Shown here piece after piece: positions 1-8,120 of a DNA stretch of 64,000 nt. The stretch comes from Anaerolineales bacterium (lineage in GTDB: Bacteria > Chloroflexota > Anaerolineae > Anaerolineales > Villigracilaceae), in contig JANJTV010000036.1 in NCBI GenBank assembly GCA_024710905.1, forward strand, positions 1-64,000, given 5' to 3'. The notes under the pieces were generated by a model, which made no database searches, was not told where the DNA came from, and worked only from the letters and a program-made list of their open reading frames with translations. The translations under genes and the position numbers were made by a program. Each line of letters opens with the position of its first letter. Positions within the stretch are counted from its first letter, which is position 1.

Positions 1-4
1 TCCT

Positions 5-1159
5 ATGAGTGTTGCTCCCCTCTCGCCGCCCATCTGGGTGGATCAGCCTGCCAGCCTGAAGAAACTTGCCGAGCACCTGGCCCGTCAGGCCTGTATTGCC
101 GTGGATACGGAAGCCAACTCCCTGCATGCCTATCACGAGCGTACCTGCCTGATTCAATTCTCCACATCAGAAAACGATTACCTGATTGACCCGCTCAATC
201 TGGTCGATCTCTCCCCCCTCGCAGATATTTTCGCCAACCAGGCCATTGAAAAAGTTTTCCACGCTGCAGAATATGATGTGTACCTGCTGGAACGTGAGTT
301 TAACTTCACCTTTAACAATATCTTCGACACGCAAATCGCCGCCCGTACCCTCGGCTATCCGGCCACAGGGCTTGGCGCCATCCTGGCCGACAAATTTGAA
401 GTACAAGTGGACAAACACTTCCAGAAAGCAAACTGGGGGCAGCGTCCCCTGCCAGGCGACCTGATCGACTATGCCCGCATGGATACCCACTACCTGATTA
501 CCTTGCGCAACCTGCTCTATCAGGAATTAAAAGAGCAGGACCGGTGGGAGCTGGCTCACGAAGACTTTCATCGCTGCTGTGTCGTTAATGGCCATAACAA
601 TATCGATCCCCGCGAGCGCTGGGAACGCATTTCAGGCAACCAAGACCTTTCCCCGCGCGAAAAAACGATCCTGCACGAACTCTGCCTGGGCCGTGAACGA
701 CTGGCTGAAAAACTTGACCGCCCTCTATTCAAAGTACTGGATGACCGGCTACTGCTGGAATTGGCACAAAAAGCACCAACCAACCGCCCACAATTGCACG
801 AATGCGGCCTGAGTGACCGCCAGATTGATCGCTTTGGGAAGGTTGTTTTAGATGCTATCAAGAAAGGCCAGCAAGCCCCGCTGGTAAAACCCACCCGCCT
901 TGAGCGGCCCGGCGAAGCGCAACTCAACCGCCTTCAACGGCTCAAAAACTGGCGGAAACGCGCCGCTAAAGAAATGGGCGTCGAATCGGATGTCATCCTG
1001 CCAAAGATCTATGTACATGCCCTGGCAGAACAAAACCCTCGCAGCCCGGAAGCCGTCCACCAGATTCTTAGTCCCATTCCCTGGCGTATGGAAAAATTTG
1101 GGGACCAGATTATCAAAGCCCTGGGCATACGCATTGCGACAACAGGAGAAACCACATGA
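5..1159 (+). CDS. rnd: Ribonuclease D (3'-5' exonuclease with HRDC domains)
   Basis: This protein is a DEDD-family 3'-5' exoribonuclease that trims the 3' ends of tRNA precursors and other small RNAs in the cytoplasm. Exo I is visible as D34-T-E36, Exo II around HAAEYD (D91), and Exo III as the Y-x3-D pattern in YARMDTHYL near residue 160. The C-terminal half (about 210-375) fits one or two HRDC nucleic-acid-binding domains. The length of 384 aa is normal for RNase D. The ATG sits five bases into the window with no ribosome binding site visible, and the frame is open to the window edge, so the true start could lie further upstream. Its stop overlaps the next start as ATGA, which indicates a co-transcribed RNA-processing pair. 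Confidence 0.92.
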   Translation: MSVAPLSPPIWVDQPASLKKLAEHLARQACIAVDTEANSLHAYHERTCLIQFSTSENDYLIDPLNLVDLSPLADIFANQAIEKVFHAAEYDVYLLEREFNFTFNNIFDTQIAARTLGYPATGLGAILADKFEVQVDKHFQKANWGQRPLPGDLIDYARMDTHYLITLRNLLYQELKEQDRWELAHEDFHRCCVVNGHNNIDPRERWERISGNQDLSPREKTILHELCLGRERLAEKLDRPLFKVLDDRLLLELAQKAPTNRPQLHECGLSDRQIDRFGKVVLDAIKKGQQAPLVKPTRLERPGEAQLNRLQRLKNWRKRAAKEMGVESDVILPKIYVHALAEQNPRSPEAVHQILSPIPWRMEKFGDQIIKALGIRIATTGETT

Positions 1160-2550
1160 AAATTCGCTTTCATGGCGCAGCACAAACCGTCACCGGCTCA
1201 ATGCACCTGCTGGAAATCAACGGGAAGAAGCTTCTGCTGGAATGTGGCTTTTTCCAGGGCCGCCGCCAGGAAACCTACCATCGCAACAAGCACTTTCCCT
1301 TTGACCCATCCAGCATCGACGCAGTCATCCTCTCCCATGCCCACATTGACCACTCGGGCAACCTTCCCAATCTCGTCAAGCAAGGCTTCATCGGCTTAAT
1401 CCACGCAACGTCCGCCACGGTTGACCTTGCAGACATCATGCTGCAAGACTCCGGGCACATCCAGGAGTCAGATGCCATCTTCTTAAATAAACGGCGTGAG
1501 CGCACTGGGGGCGAGCTGGTTGAACCAATCTACACCAAGGAAGATGCGGAACGGGTACGACCGCAGCTCAAATCGGTCTCCTACGGCGTGGAATTCTCCC
1601 CGCTCCCCGGTGTTACCGCGTGCCTGCTGGAAGCCGGTCATATCCTCGGCTCGGCCAGCGTACATCTCACCATTGAAGAAAACAACCGCACCACCCGAAT
1701 TTGCTTTTCAGGCGACATTGGCCGCCATAACCTTCCCATCCTGCGAGACCCTGTCCTGCCGCAGCCGGTTGACCTGCTGATTATGGAAAGCACCTACGGC
1801 GATAAACCTCACCGCGATCCACGCGCTGCCTATGATGAATTACGTGCCACGCTGACTCGAACCATTAAGCGTGGTGGCAAAGTCATCATCCCCGCCTTTG
1901 CGGTGGGCCGTACCCAGGAACTTGTCTACAGTCTCCATCAGCTAGTGCACGAAGGGGATATTCCGAAAATTCCCGTTTATGTCGACAGCCCCCTGGCTGT
2001 CAACGCAACCGATATTTTCAAGAAACATCGTGAATGCTTTGACCAGGAAACCTGGGATTTCATGCAAAACAACCAGCATCCGGCGCTTGATTTCAAAGGA
2101 TTAACTTATATCCGTAATGTAAACGATTCTAAAGCCCTGAACGAGCGCACCGATCCAATGGTGATCATCTCCGCTTCAGGGATGGCAGAAAGTGGACGGA
2201 TATTGCACCACCTGAAAAACAATATTGAAAATCCACAGAATACCGTGCTGATTGTTTCCTGGCAAGCGCCACACACACTTGGCCGCCGCCTGGCAGATAA
2301 AGAAGAACAGGTCAAGATTTTTGGCGAAGTATACAATCGCCGCGCAGAAGTGGTCACCATTGGAGGCTTCTCAGCACATGCCGGGCAAGACCTGCTGTTG
2401 GAATATGCCCGCGCTGCCCAGGCAAAAAAACACGGTGTTTACCTGGTACACGGCGAAGAAAAAGCTGCCAACGCCCTACAGCAAAAACTCAAGGAAAATG
2501 GCATGCATAACGTGTGCTACCCAGAATTACACGAAAGCCTTGAAATCTGA
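1156..2550 (+). CDS. MBL-fold / beta-CASP RNA-processing metallo-hydrolase
   Basis: This is a metallo-beta-lactamase-fold nuclease of the beta-CASP group, whose characterised members cut RNA using two zinc ions. The zinc motif HAHIDH is at residues 61-66. Later metal ligands are seen in GHILGSA and FSGDIGR. The beta-CASP region carries ESTYGD, PAFAVGRTQEL and ASGMAESGRI, and the C-terminal RMMBL segment contains GGFSAHAG. The length of 464 aa matches the single-polypeptide family related to archaeal and bacterial CPSF73-like proteins. AGGAGA lies six bases before the ATG, and the 4-bp overlap with rnd implies translational coupling. The exact RNA substrate cannot be read from the sequence. 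Confidence 0.9.
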   Translation: MKIRFHGAAQTVTGSMHLLEINGKKLLLECGFFQGRRQETYHRNKHFPFDPSSIDAVILSHAHIDHSGNLPNLVKQGFIGLIHATSATVDLADIMLQDSGHIQESDAIFLNKRRERTGGELVEPIYTKEDAERVRPQLKSVSYGVEFSPLPGVTACLLEAGHILGSASVHLTIEENNRTTRICFSGDIGRHNLPILRDPVLPQPVDLLIMESTYGDKPHRDPRAAYDELRATLTRTIKRGGKVIIPAFAVGRTQELVYSLHQLVHEGDIPKIPVYVDSPLAVNATDIFKKHRECFDQETWDFMQNNQHPALDFKGLTYIRNVNDSKALNERTDPMVIISASGMAESGRILHHLKNNIENPQNTVLIVSWQAPHTLGRRLADKEEQVKIFGEVYNRRAEVVTIGGFSAHAGQDLLLEYARAAQAKKHGVYLVHGEEKAANALQQKLKENGMHNVCYPELHESLEI

Positions 2551-2572
2551 CAACGAGCCCATATAATCATTT

Positions 2573-2610
2573 CACCACCCAGGAAGAGAACCTACCCTTC
2601 CTGGGTGGTG
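2573..2610 (+). terminator. Strong hairpin after the rnd / MBL operon
   Basis: A 14-bp perfect stem (CACCACCCAGGAAG pairing with CTTCCTGGGTGGTG) encloses a 10-nt loop, 22 bases after the stop of the metallo-hydrolase gene. No clear U-tract follows, so it may act as a terminator only with a factor, or as an mRNA 3' stabiliser. Confidence 0.55.
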
Positions 2611-2633
2611 CACTTAAAAGAGTAGGGTTGAAT

Positions 2634-2651
2634 AGTAGGGTTAACCCTACT
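2634..2651. repeat. Perfect 18-bp palindrome AGTAGGGTTAACCCTACT
   Basis: This exact palindrome lies between the terminator-like hairpin and the secreted protease gene. A partial extra copy of the half-site (AGTAGGGTT) sits 13 bases upstream. It could be a dimeric regulator operator or a second hairpin. Nothing in the sequence names the regulator. Confidence 0.5.
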
Positions 2652-2737
2652 GCCTGATTGGTTCCAGGGGGGCATAATAAAAACACCAAAATCCGCATTA
2701 TTGATCGCGGTTCAACCGACCCCAAAGGAGAAACGCC

Positions 2738-5620
2738 ATGAAACAAAGCAATCCCTTTCACATCCTGGTCAGCGCGCTAATTATCCTGACCCTCTTGCTC
2801 GGTGCCGTGCCGCTGCAAACGGCCCTGGCACAAGTCGGCGGGCCGGGCGGACCATCCCCATCCTGCACGCCAGACTCCACCACCGGGGCCACCTGCCCCG
2901 AGGAAGAGCAGCCTGATCTTTCAGCTGCACCAACAATCTTCCCCACGCCGACCCCGTTCGGATTCCGCCTGCCCCCGCCCCCGGAGGAAAACCCATTCCG
3001 GCCAACACCCTTCGGATTCCGCAATCCTGCCACACCCACCCCGCCCCTTCCTTTGGCAAATCCGGACAACCCCAATCTTGACCTGGAAGTCTGGGCGATT
3101 GAAGTCACCCAGGGCCTGCAAGACCTGGAAAACCGCATGCCACTGGTCGCCGAGCGTGGAACTGTGATACGCGTCTATGTTCGCTCCAAGAGCGGTACGA
3201 TTTATGGTATACGCGGCATGATGCAAATTACCCAGAATGGCAAAGTGGCCGGGGTCGTGCATTCCTATAACCAGCCCATAGCTGCATATGAAAATGGTGG
3301 TGATCGTCTTGAGCTGAATCACACACTTAACTTCTATGTACCGATTGACACGCGTAAAGGGGATGTAACATACAAGGTATTTGCCTATCCAGTGAATACC
3401 AATTTCCCATTTCAATATGAAATCACACCGGAAAACAACTTTTTCGAAGTGGACGTGGAATACCAGCCTGGCTCAAGTGTAACTATCGTCATGCCCAGTA
3501 TCCACATGCATGATTATGATGAAAAAAAGATTTTCATTGAGACGACTAAAGATTATAAATTCGACGTCAACGCAATCCGCATTGGGATGGATTTGATGAG
3601 ATTTTATCCAGTCGTTGATGTGGAAATCGTCTCTGACATTGTCAAAATCTACCCCAACATCCCCCATGGACCAGTTCACGAGGGAGACTGGACGTTTATT
3701 AATAACGGTTCGGCGCCAAGCGAAATATTAGCCAAGATCCAAGCCTACAGGGATGAAGAGAATGGCAATTATAAAGACGATTTTTGGTATGGCATGCTGG
3801 ACCCATCCCTACCATGGTGGTGGAATATCCTCGACGATGAGGGGAATAAAACCTTCGATGAAGAAGGAAACGAGAGAAAATTCTTTGCCACAGGTATGTC
3901 AAATGGCACAGTCGCGATAGGACTAATGCTCACTAATTTTGATAAGAACTCCCCGTGGTGGGTGGAAGGTGGCGTAACTGCAGCTCACGAGGGTGGTCAC
4001 AACTATGGACTGGGTCATTATTTATGCGCCGGAAGTGAACCGCTGGGCGGAAGTGTTGATCCCAATTATCCATATCCAGAAGATACAACTGATGATGGTG
4101 ACCCAGACGACAATTCGGATAACGTAGTCAATTGCAGTATCGCTGCTGTCGATCCTGAAGGTTTCTACGGATTTGATTGGTATTACCACAACTGGCCGCA
4201 CCTGATTGAACCGACAGTCATCAGCAACGACCCGGCAGAGGCTACCCCCAACCGCGGTTTTCCACTGATGGGTTACCGTCGCCCACAATATGTGGATGTT
4301 TACACCTACTGTACTTTACTAAATGAGTTTGGAGTGCCGTGCAGCCTGGGAGACCTCGGCGTAACCTATATTCCAGACTCGATTAAACTCGCCAGTCTTA
4401 ACAACCTGCCCTTCCAGCACGGAGAAGATGGAGAATATCCAGAATACTTGCAAGGTGCCAGTGAATTCATCAGAGTGTACGGTGTAATTGACTACCTTAA
4501 CGATTCCGCATCCTTTATCGAAGTAATACGAACTGACTTTCTTACCGATACCCAGGTCGAATCAGTCATCACCCACGCCGGCCACGTACACCATGCTGAA
4601 GAAGAAGGCTTATCAACCACCTATACACTTACGCTGGATGATGCAAACGGAATGACTTTATTCAGCTTACCCATCTACAATACTGAATCCCCTCACGACC
4701 AGGCCATTGGCCAGAGCGTTTCAGAAGTGGCACCTTTCCTTCCTGAAACGAAATATATACGAATACGTGATAACGGGAACATTCTTGCTGAAAGAATTGT
4801 CAGTAACAATTCCCCGAGGGTCGTAATCAATACACAGAATAGCGGCGAGCAGCTTATTCTGCCAGTAACGATTTCCTGGTATGGTGTGGACCCTGATGGC
4901 GATAAGTTGACCTATATGTTGCAATACAGTCACGACGGCGGGCAAACCTGGAAACCACTACTCAAAGACATCACCACCACGGGTGTAATTCTCGAATCTT
5001 TCGACGGCATGCCCGGCAGTGATAACGGTCTCTTCCGCGTAATTGCGAACGATGGAGTCAATACAGGCTCAGATACCACCGATACCACCTTCAGCATCCC
5101 AGATCGCGGTCCTTCCACGCTTATCTTCACACCTATCAATGCCATTGCCCTTCCCCAGGGAAGCGCAGCCTACTTCACCGGACAATCCATCGACCTTGAA
5201 GATGGCTCGCTGAGCGGGGAATCCCTGGTCTGGAGCTCCGACCTAGATGGTGTGCTCGGCAATGGCAAGGAGGTAATTGTGTACACCCTCTCGCCTGGCG
5301 TGCATGAAATCAAACTAACCGGTACTGACTCAAAGGGCCAAGCCGGCGAGGCGATAGTTTATGTCAACGTTGACCCGAACAGCGTCATTGAATTGCCTAG
5401 CCAGCAGGAAATCAATGAAGCGACCGCCATCCTGAATGGAGACTGGCCCGAGCAAGCCAACCCTGGCCCCGAAACAGATTCATCCGGGCAGGCCCAGCCC
5501 GAAGCGGAATCCCCGCCCACCGAAGCGGAATCCACGCTACCGGTGGGCTTGCTGGTCGGCATTGGAGCTGTCTTGCTCCTCGTGGTGGGATTCTTCATCC
5601 TGCGCGGCCGTAATAAATAG
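2738..5620 (+). CDS. Secreted, membrane-anchored metzincin-like metalloprotease with Ig/PKD-like domains
   Basis: The N-terminus is a signal peptide (basic start, hydrophobic core, ending near residue 31). A Pro/Thr-rich linker at about 55-105 carries the motif PTPFGFR twice. The central region holds HEGGHNYGLGH at residues 417-427, an exact HExxHxxGxxH zinc signature of metzincins, with a candidate Met-turn (PLMGY) about 90 residues later. A very acidic Asp-rich loop, possibly calcium-binding, lies between them. Two Ig/PKD-like beta domains follow at about 690-890, then a Pro/Glu/Ser-rich stalk, and finally a C-terminal transmembrane helix with a short basic tail (LRGRNK). The protein is therefore probably exported and displayed on the outer face of the membrane. 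AAAGGAG precedes the ATG. The substrate is unknown, and I do not recognise a named family. Confidence 0.78.
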   Translation: MKQSNPFHILVSALIILTLLLGAVPLQTALAQVGGPGGPSPSCTPDSTTGATCPEEEQPDLSAAPTIFPTPTPFGFRLPPPPEENPFRPTPFGFRNPATPTPPLPLANPDNPNLDLEVWAIEVTQGLQDLENRMPLVAERGTVIRVYVRSKSGTIYGIRGMMQITQNGKVAGVVHSYNQPIAAYENGGDRLELNHTLNFYVPIDTRKGDVTYKVFAYPVNTNFPFQYEITPENNFFEVDVEYQPGSSVTIVMPSIHMHDYDEKKIFIETTKDYKFDVNAIRIGMDLMRFYPVVDVEIVSDIVKIYPNIPHGPVHEGDWTFINNGSAPSEILAKIQAYRDEENGNYKDDFWYGMLDPSLPWWWNILDDEGNKTFDEEGNERKFFATGMSNGTVAIGLMLTNFDKNSPWWVEGGVTAAHEGGHNYGLGHYLCAGSEPLGGSVDPNYPYPEDTTDDGDPDDNSDNVVNCSIAAVDPEGFYGFDWYYHNWPHLIEPTVISNDPAEATPNRGFPLMGYRRPQYVDVYTYCTLLNEFGVPCSLGDLGVTYIPDSIKLASLNNLPFQHGEDGEYPEYLQGASEFIRVYGVIDYLNDSASFIEVIRTDFLTDTQVESVITHAGHVHHAEEEGLSTTYTLTLDDANGMTLFSLPIYNTESPHDQAIGQSVSEVAPFLPETKYIRIRDNGNILAERIVSNNSPRVVINTQNSGEQLILPVTISWYGVDPDGDKLTYMLQYSHDGGQTWKPLLKDITTTGVILESFDGMPGSDNGLFRVIANDGVNTGSDTTDTTFSIPDRGPSTLIFTPINAIALPQGSAAYFTGQSIDLEDGSLSGESLVWSSDLDGVLGNGKEVIVYTLSPGVHEIKLTGTDSKGQAGEAIVYVNVDPNSVIELPSQQEINEATAILNGDWPEQANPGPETDSSGQAQPEAESPPTEAESTLPVGLLVGIGAVLLLVVGFFILRGRNK

Positions 5621-5637
5621 CTTATCGACCTTACACA

Positions 5638-5667
5638 GGGAGCCTGTCCGAAATCGGACAGGCTCCC
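5638..5667 (+). terminator. Intrinsic-type hairpin after the protease gene
   Basis: A perfect 14-bp GC-rich stem (GGGAGCCTGTCCGA with its complement) has a minimal loop and begins 17 bases after the protease stop codon. It is followed by TAAATTT, a weak U-tract, and separates the protease gene from the tRNA-Ser gene. Confidence 0.75.
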
Positions 5668-5700
5668 TAAATTTCCGATGGTCATCATCCCATTTTGGGT

Positions 5701-5706
5701 TATAAT
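5701..5706 (+). promoter_or_regulatory. -10 box of the tRNA-Ser promoter
   Basis: A perfect TATAAT is placed 20 bases before the mature tRNA 5' end. No convincing -35 hexamer is seen at 16-18 bp. Confidence 0.5.
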
Positions 5707-5726
5707 TCCCGCCCGCACGCCCCTTT

Positions 5727-5814
5727 GGAGAGGTGCCAGAGTGGTTGAATGGGGCGGTCTCGAAAACCGTTGTGGTCCTCCGGGCCACCGTGGGTTCGAA
5801 TCCCACCCTCTCCG
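5727..5814 (+). tRNA. tRNA-Ser(CGA)
   Basis: The 7-bp acceptor stem GGAGAGG/CCTCTCC, the anticodon loop CTCGAAA (anticodon CGA at 5761-5763, reading UCG), a long class-II variable arm, the T-loop TTCGAAT and the discriminator G all fit serine tRNA. CCA is not encoded. A Rho-independent terminator starts seven bases downstream, so this is a single-gene transcript. Confidence 0.95.
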
Positions 5815-5820
5815 CTGCAG

Positions 5821-5846
5821 CCCCGACGAATCCAGTCGGGGTTTTT
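5821..5846 (+). terminator. Rho-independent terminator of tRNA-Ser
   Basis: The stem CCCCGAC/GTCGGGG with a 7-nt loop is directly followed by TTTTT. It is a textbook terminator. Confidence 0.85.
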
Positions 5847-5881
5847 GCTTGCCACCCTGCGTCTCCATAGAGGGGATGCTA

Positions 5882-5936
5882 TTCAAATCCCACATCTCCA
5901 CTGCAGCCCCGATGAAATCCTGTCGGGGGTTTTTGC
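5882..5936 (+). pseudogene. Decayed copy of the tRNA-Ser 3' end plus its terminator
   Basis: This stretch repeats, with scattered changes, the T-arm, acceptor 3' strand, spacer and terminator of the intact tRNA-Ser 87 bases upstream: TTCAAATCCCAC, then CTCCACTGCAGCCCCGATGA, against TTCGAATCCCAC and CTCCGCTGCAGCCCCGACGA. The offset nearly equals the tRNA length, so a tandem tRNA duplication whose 5' part has decayed is the simplest reading. The copied hairpin (CCCCGA...TCGGGG plus T-run) may still terminate transcripts and is positioned to serve the convergent lipoprotein gene. Confidence 0.6.
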
Positions 5937-5938
5937 TT

Positions 5939-6358
5939 TTATTTCCTTTCCAAAACCACGAGTGACGCGCCATCTGCCGATGTGATTATCAGAGAGTTCC
6001 CCGAAAGGGCATAGCCAACCTCGCCCGACAACACGGCAAACACACCCTGCTCCTGCTCCATACGACCATCATCCAGGCAGGCCATCATGGTGGAAGCAAT
6101 TGCAGAGAATCTGATCGTATTCCCGTTCACAGAATATGTCCCGGAGAACTGGTTGCACCCGGCATTGCCATTCACCTTGCCATCCGGGTTAAAATTTACA
6201 CTGGTATCAACGCCTATCACTGTCGGGATGGGGCTTCCCTTCGGGCCATAAGAAACAATCCGCCACTCACCCACAAGAGCCGGTGATGCGGTGGAACAAG
6301 CCATTAGCGCAAAGCAAATGGCCACCGTCATAAAGAATATTGGTTGTTTCGAACTCAT
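5939..6358 (-). CDS. META-domain (HslJ-like) lipoprotein
   Basis: A short hydrophobic signal ends in the lipobox LMAC (Cys21), so this should be a lipid-anchored extracytoplasmic protein. The mature part has the META/HslJ pattern: WRIVSYG near the start, NFNPDGKVNGNAGCNQFSG in the middle, and a paired MMACLD segment whose Cys may pair with the Cys of GCN. HslJ-like proteins are linked to envelope stress or antibiotic tolerance, but the biochemical role is unsettled. The second ATG is chosen because GGAGA lies 8 bases before it. The ORF-track start (6370) would overlap that ribosome binding site. Confidence 0.8.
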   Translation of the reverse strand: MSSKQPIFFMTVAICFALMACSTASPALVGEWRIVSYGPKGSPIPTVIGVDTSVNFNPDGKVNGNAGCNQFSGTYSVNGNTIRFSAIASTMMACLDDGRMEQEQGVFAVLSGEVGYALSGNSLIITSADGASLVVLERK

Positions 6359-6432
6359 TGTTATCTCCATTTTTCTTTCGTTTATTTAGGAATATAACGT
6401 TTAACGGGCCTTCTTTGTTCCTAAACAAAGAA

Positions 6433-6461
6433 TTGCGTGGAAAACAGAGTTATTGTAAACT
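6433..6461 (+). promoter_or_regulatory. Candidate promoter for the 147-aa membrane protein gene
   Basis: TTGCGT, a 17-bp spacer and TAAACT lie just upstream of a strong AAGGAGG ribosome binding site. The hexamers are only moderate matches. A small hairpin (CTTTGTT...AACAAAG) precedes them. Confidence 0.35.
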
Positions 6462-6479
6462 TTAAAAAAGGAGGCTCGC

Positions 6480-6923
6480 ATGACGGAAAATCAAACCTGG
6501 ATCAAAAGCACTGCCGCCATCATCCTAAAAGGGGCAGCCTGGTTAAGCTACTTGGCCTGTGTATTATCAACATTCCTATACCTTGATTCTTTCAGCGGGG
6601 TGAATGGCGGGTGGGCCTTTATCATCATGATCATCTTGTTTGCCCCTGCATTCATCGTCTTTCTCATCACGGGCGGCATCACTCAAAAACTGGATGTCGG
6701 GTTTGCAAAGACCTTTTTTGCCCAGAATTTGTTGCTGGTACTCCTGGGCATTTTTGGGATACTGATCCTATTCGTGACCACCCAGAATAATGAAACCAGA
6801 AGCCTGTACGGTCCACCAGACGTTACACACCCTGAAACCCTGAAGATGCTTGTGATACTTCTCCTTTTACCAGGCGGTCTGGGTATGGGACTGAGTAAAA
6901 TATTGCCAAACCCAAAGGGCTAA
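6480..6923 (+). CDS. Hypothetical integral membrane protein, four predicted helices
   Basis: I do not recognise this family. The 147-aa protein has four hydrophobic stretches, at about 15-35, 44-64, 78-100 and 121-140, and a short N-terminal soluble tail. No enzymatic motif is visible. It has a strong AAGGAGG ribosome binding site nine bases from the ATG and is followed 15 bases later by another small membrane protein, so the two may be co-transcribed and possibly act together. Confidence 0.7.
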   Translation: MTENQTWIKSTAAIILKGAAWLSYLACVLSTFLYLDSFSGVNGGWAFIIMIILFAPAFIVFLITGGITQKLDVGFAKTFFAQNLLLVLLGIFGILILFVTTQNNETRSLYGPPDVTHPETLKMLVILLLLPGGLGMGLSKILPNPKG

Positions 6924-6938
6924 AATCTTTTGTGTGCA

Positions 6939-7244
6939 ATGAAAAACTTGGATCAACCCCGCGCTCCCACCTTTCACATCTTTCTGGCGGGCATCTTCGG
7001 TAGCCTGCTGGCGGCATGGATGCCTGTCTTGCTGTTCAGCGCAGGCACGCAATTGGCTGCCATTCTCACCGTTCTAGCCGTGTTGACCGGTTGGCTGCCG
7101 GGTCTGTTCGGGTCGATCCTGGGCGAGATTGCCTGGTCCAAAACTGGCGGCAAGCGCGCCGCCTGGCAGCTGGCGCTGGCTTTCCTGGCTGGCCTGGTGG
7201 CAGTATTTTTCGCCTGGCAAACCAACCAGCCTAATATTTTCTAA
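6939..7244 (+). CDS. Hypothetical small membrane protein
   Basis: This is a 101-aa protein with three hydrophobic segments rich in Ala, Leu and Gly and a Trp/Pro-containing second segment. No known motif is recognised. The ATG at MKNLDQ is preferred; the ORF-track start is a TTG three codons earlier. Neither has a convincing Shine-Dalgarno, so coupling to the preceding gene is plausible. It ends at a bidirectional terminator facing speE. Confidence 0.6.
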   Translation: MKNLDQPRAPTFHIFLAGIFGSLLAAWMPVLLFSAGTQLAAILTVLAVLTGWLPGLFGSILGEIAWSKTGGKRAAWQLALAFLAGLVAVFFAWQTNQPNIF

Positions 7245-7251
7245 CAAACAA

Positions 7252-7277
7252 AAAACGGGAGAAATGTCTCCCGTTTT
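7252..7277. terminator. Bidirectional terminator between the small membrane gene and speE
   Basis: The 11-bp stem AAAACGGGAGA/TCTCCCGTTTT with a 4-nt loop has A- and T-rich flanks on both sides, so it can terminate both converging transcripts. Confidence 0.85.
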
Positions 7278-7279
7278 AC

Positions 7280-8107
7280 TTACCCGTATAACTCTTTCCT
7301 GAAAAACTCCGGCAGGGCAAAAGCTGCCTTGTGCACATCAGGGTTGATGTAATTATTCGCGCCGGGCGGCATGGCTTTGCCCAATCCGTTCGTCCAGGGG
7401 GTGTCAGAGACATACATGAAACCAATCCCGCCGCCCGGGTAGGTGGGGATCTGGGCGTAGTAGTAGGCCGGGTTTTTCGTCAGTTGCCGGGCGGTCTGGT
7501 AAATGGTCTTAATTAAGCTTGTGTCAAAATAAGGCTGCTCGCATTGGGTGGCAGCCGCCCCGCCGGGAGCCAGAGCCCGCACCATCAGCCTGTAAAACTC
7601 ATCGCTGAACAGGCGCTCGGCCATGCCGATCGGATCGGTCGTATCGGAGATGATCACGTCGAACTGGCCGGGATTCTCCTCCAGGTAGCCAAACGCATCG
7701 CGCACGAGAAGCGTTGCTCGTGAGTCTGCCCACGGATCCCCAAAAGTGGGGAAGTATTTACGCGAATAATCCACCACTTTTTGGTCAAGTTCACACACCA
7801 CTGCCTGCTGCACAGACGAGTAACGCAGCACCTGCTGCAACGAACCGCCGTCACCGCCGCCGACAATCAGCACTCGCTTTGGGTTTTCGACTGCCAACAT
7901 GGGCACATGGGCGATCATTTCGTGGTAGCCCATGTTGTCACGCTCGGTCAGTTGGATGATTCCGTCCAGGATGAGCGCGTTGCCAAAATACTCCGTTTCC
8001 AGCATCTGCAGGTGCTGGTATTCGGTTTGTTCATCAGCCAGTACACGTTTCACCCGTACGCCCTTGCGGTAGTACGGGTGAAGTTCTTCAGTAAACCAGA
8101 TGCTCAT
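7280..8107 (-). CDS. speE: Spermidine synthase (polyamine aminopropyltransferase)
   Basis: The enzyme transfers the aminopropyl group from decarboxylated S-adenosylmethionine to putrescine (or a related amine), giving spermidine and methylthioadenosine. Family marks are LDGIIQLTERDNMGYHEMIAH near residues 48-67, the nucleotide-binding GGGDGG at 83-88, and the catalytic and amine-binding loop ISDTTDP with D155 and D158. The length of 275 aa is typical. It lies 13 bases after speD in the same direction, so substrate supply and use are encoded together. Confidence 0.95.
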   Translation of the reverse strand: MSIWFTEELHPYYRKGVRVKRVLADEQTEYQHLQMLETEYFGNALILDGIIQLTERDNMGYHEMIAHVPMLAVENPKRVLIVGGGDGGSLQQVLRYSSVQQAVVCELDQKVVDYSRKYFPTFGDPWADSRATLLVRDAFGYLEENPGQFDVIISDTTDPIGMAERLFSDEFYRLMVRALAPGGAAATQCEQPYFDTSLIKTIYQTARQLTKNPAYYYAQIPTYPGGGIGFMYVSDTPWTNGLGKAMPPGANNYINPDVHKAAFALPEFFRKELYG

Positions 8108-8120
8108 AGCAAGCCCGTCT

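Noticed and set aside
5795-5936. Integrated element at tRNA-Ser
   Set aside because: No integrase, phage or transfer gene lies nearby, and the duplicated segment is only about 55 bases.
5359-5973. 204-aa minus-strand ORF spanning the protease 3' end and tRNA-Ser
   Set aside because: It crosses a tRNA gene and two terminators and is antisense to a well-supported gene.
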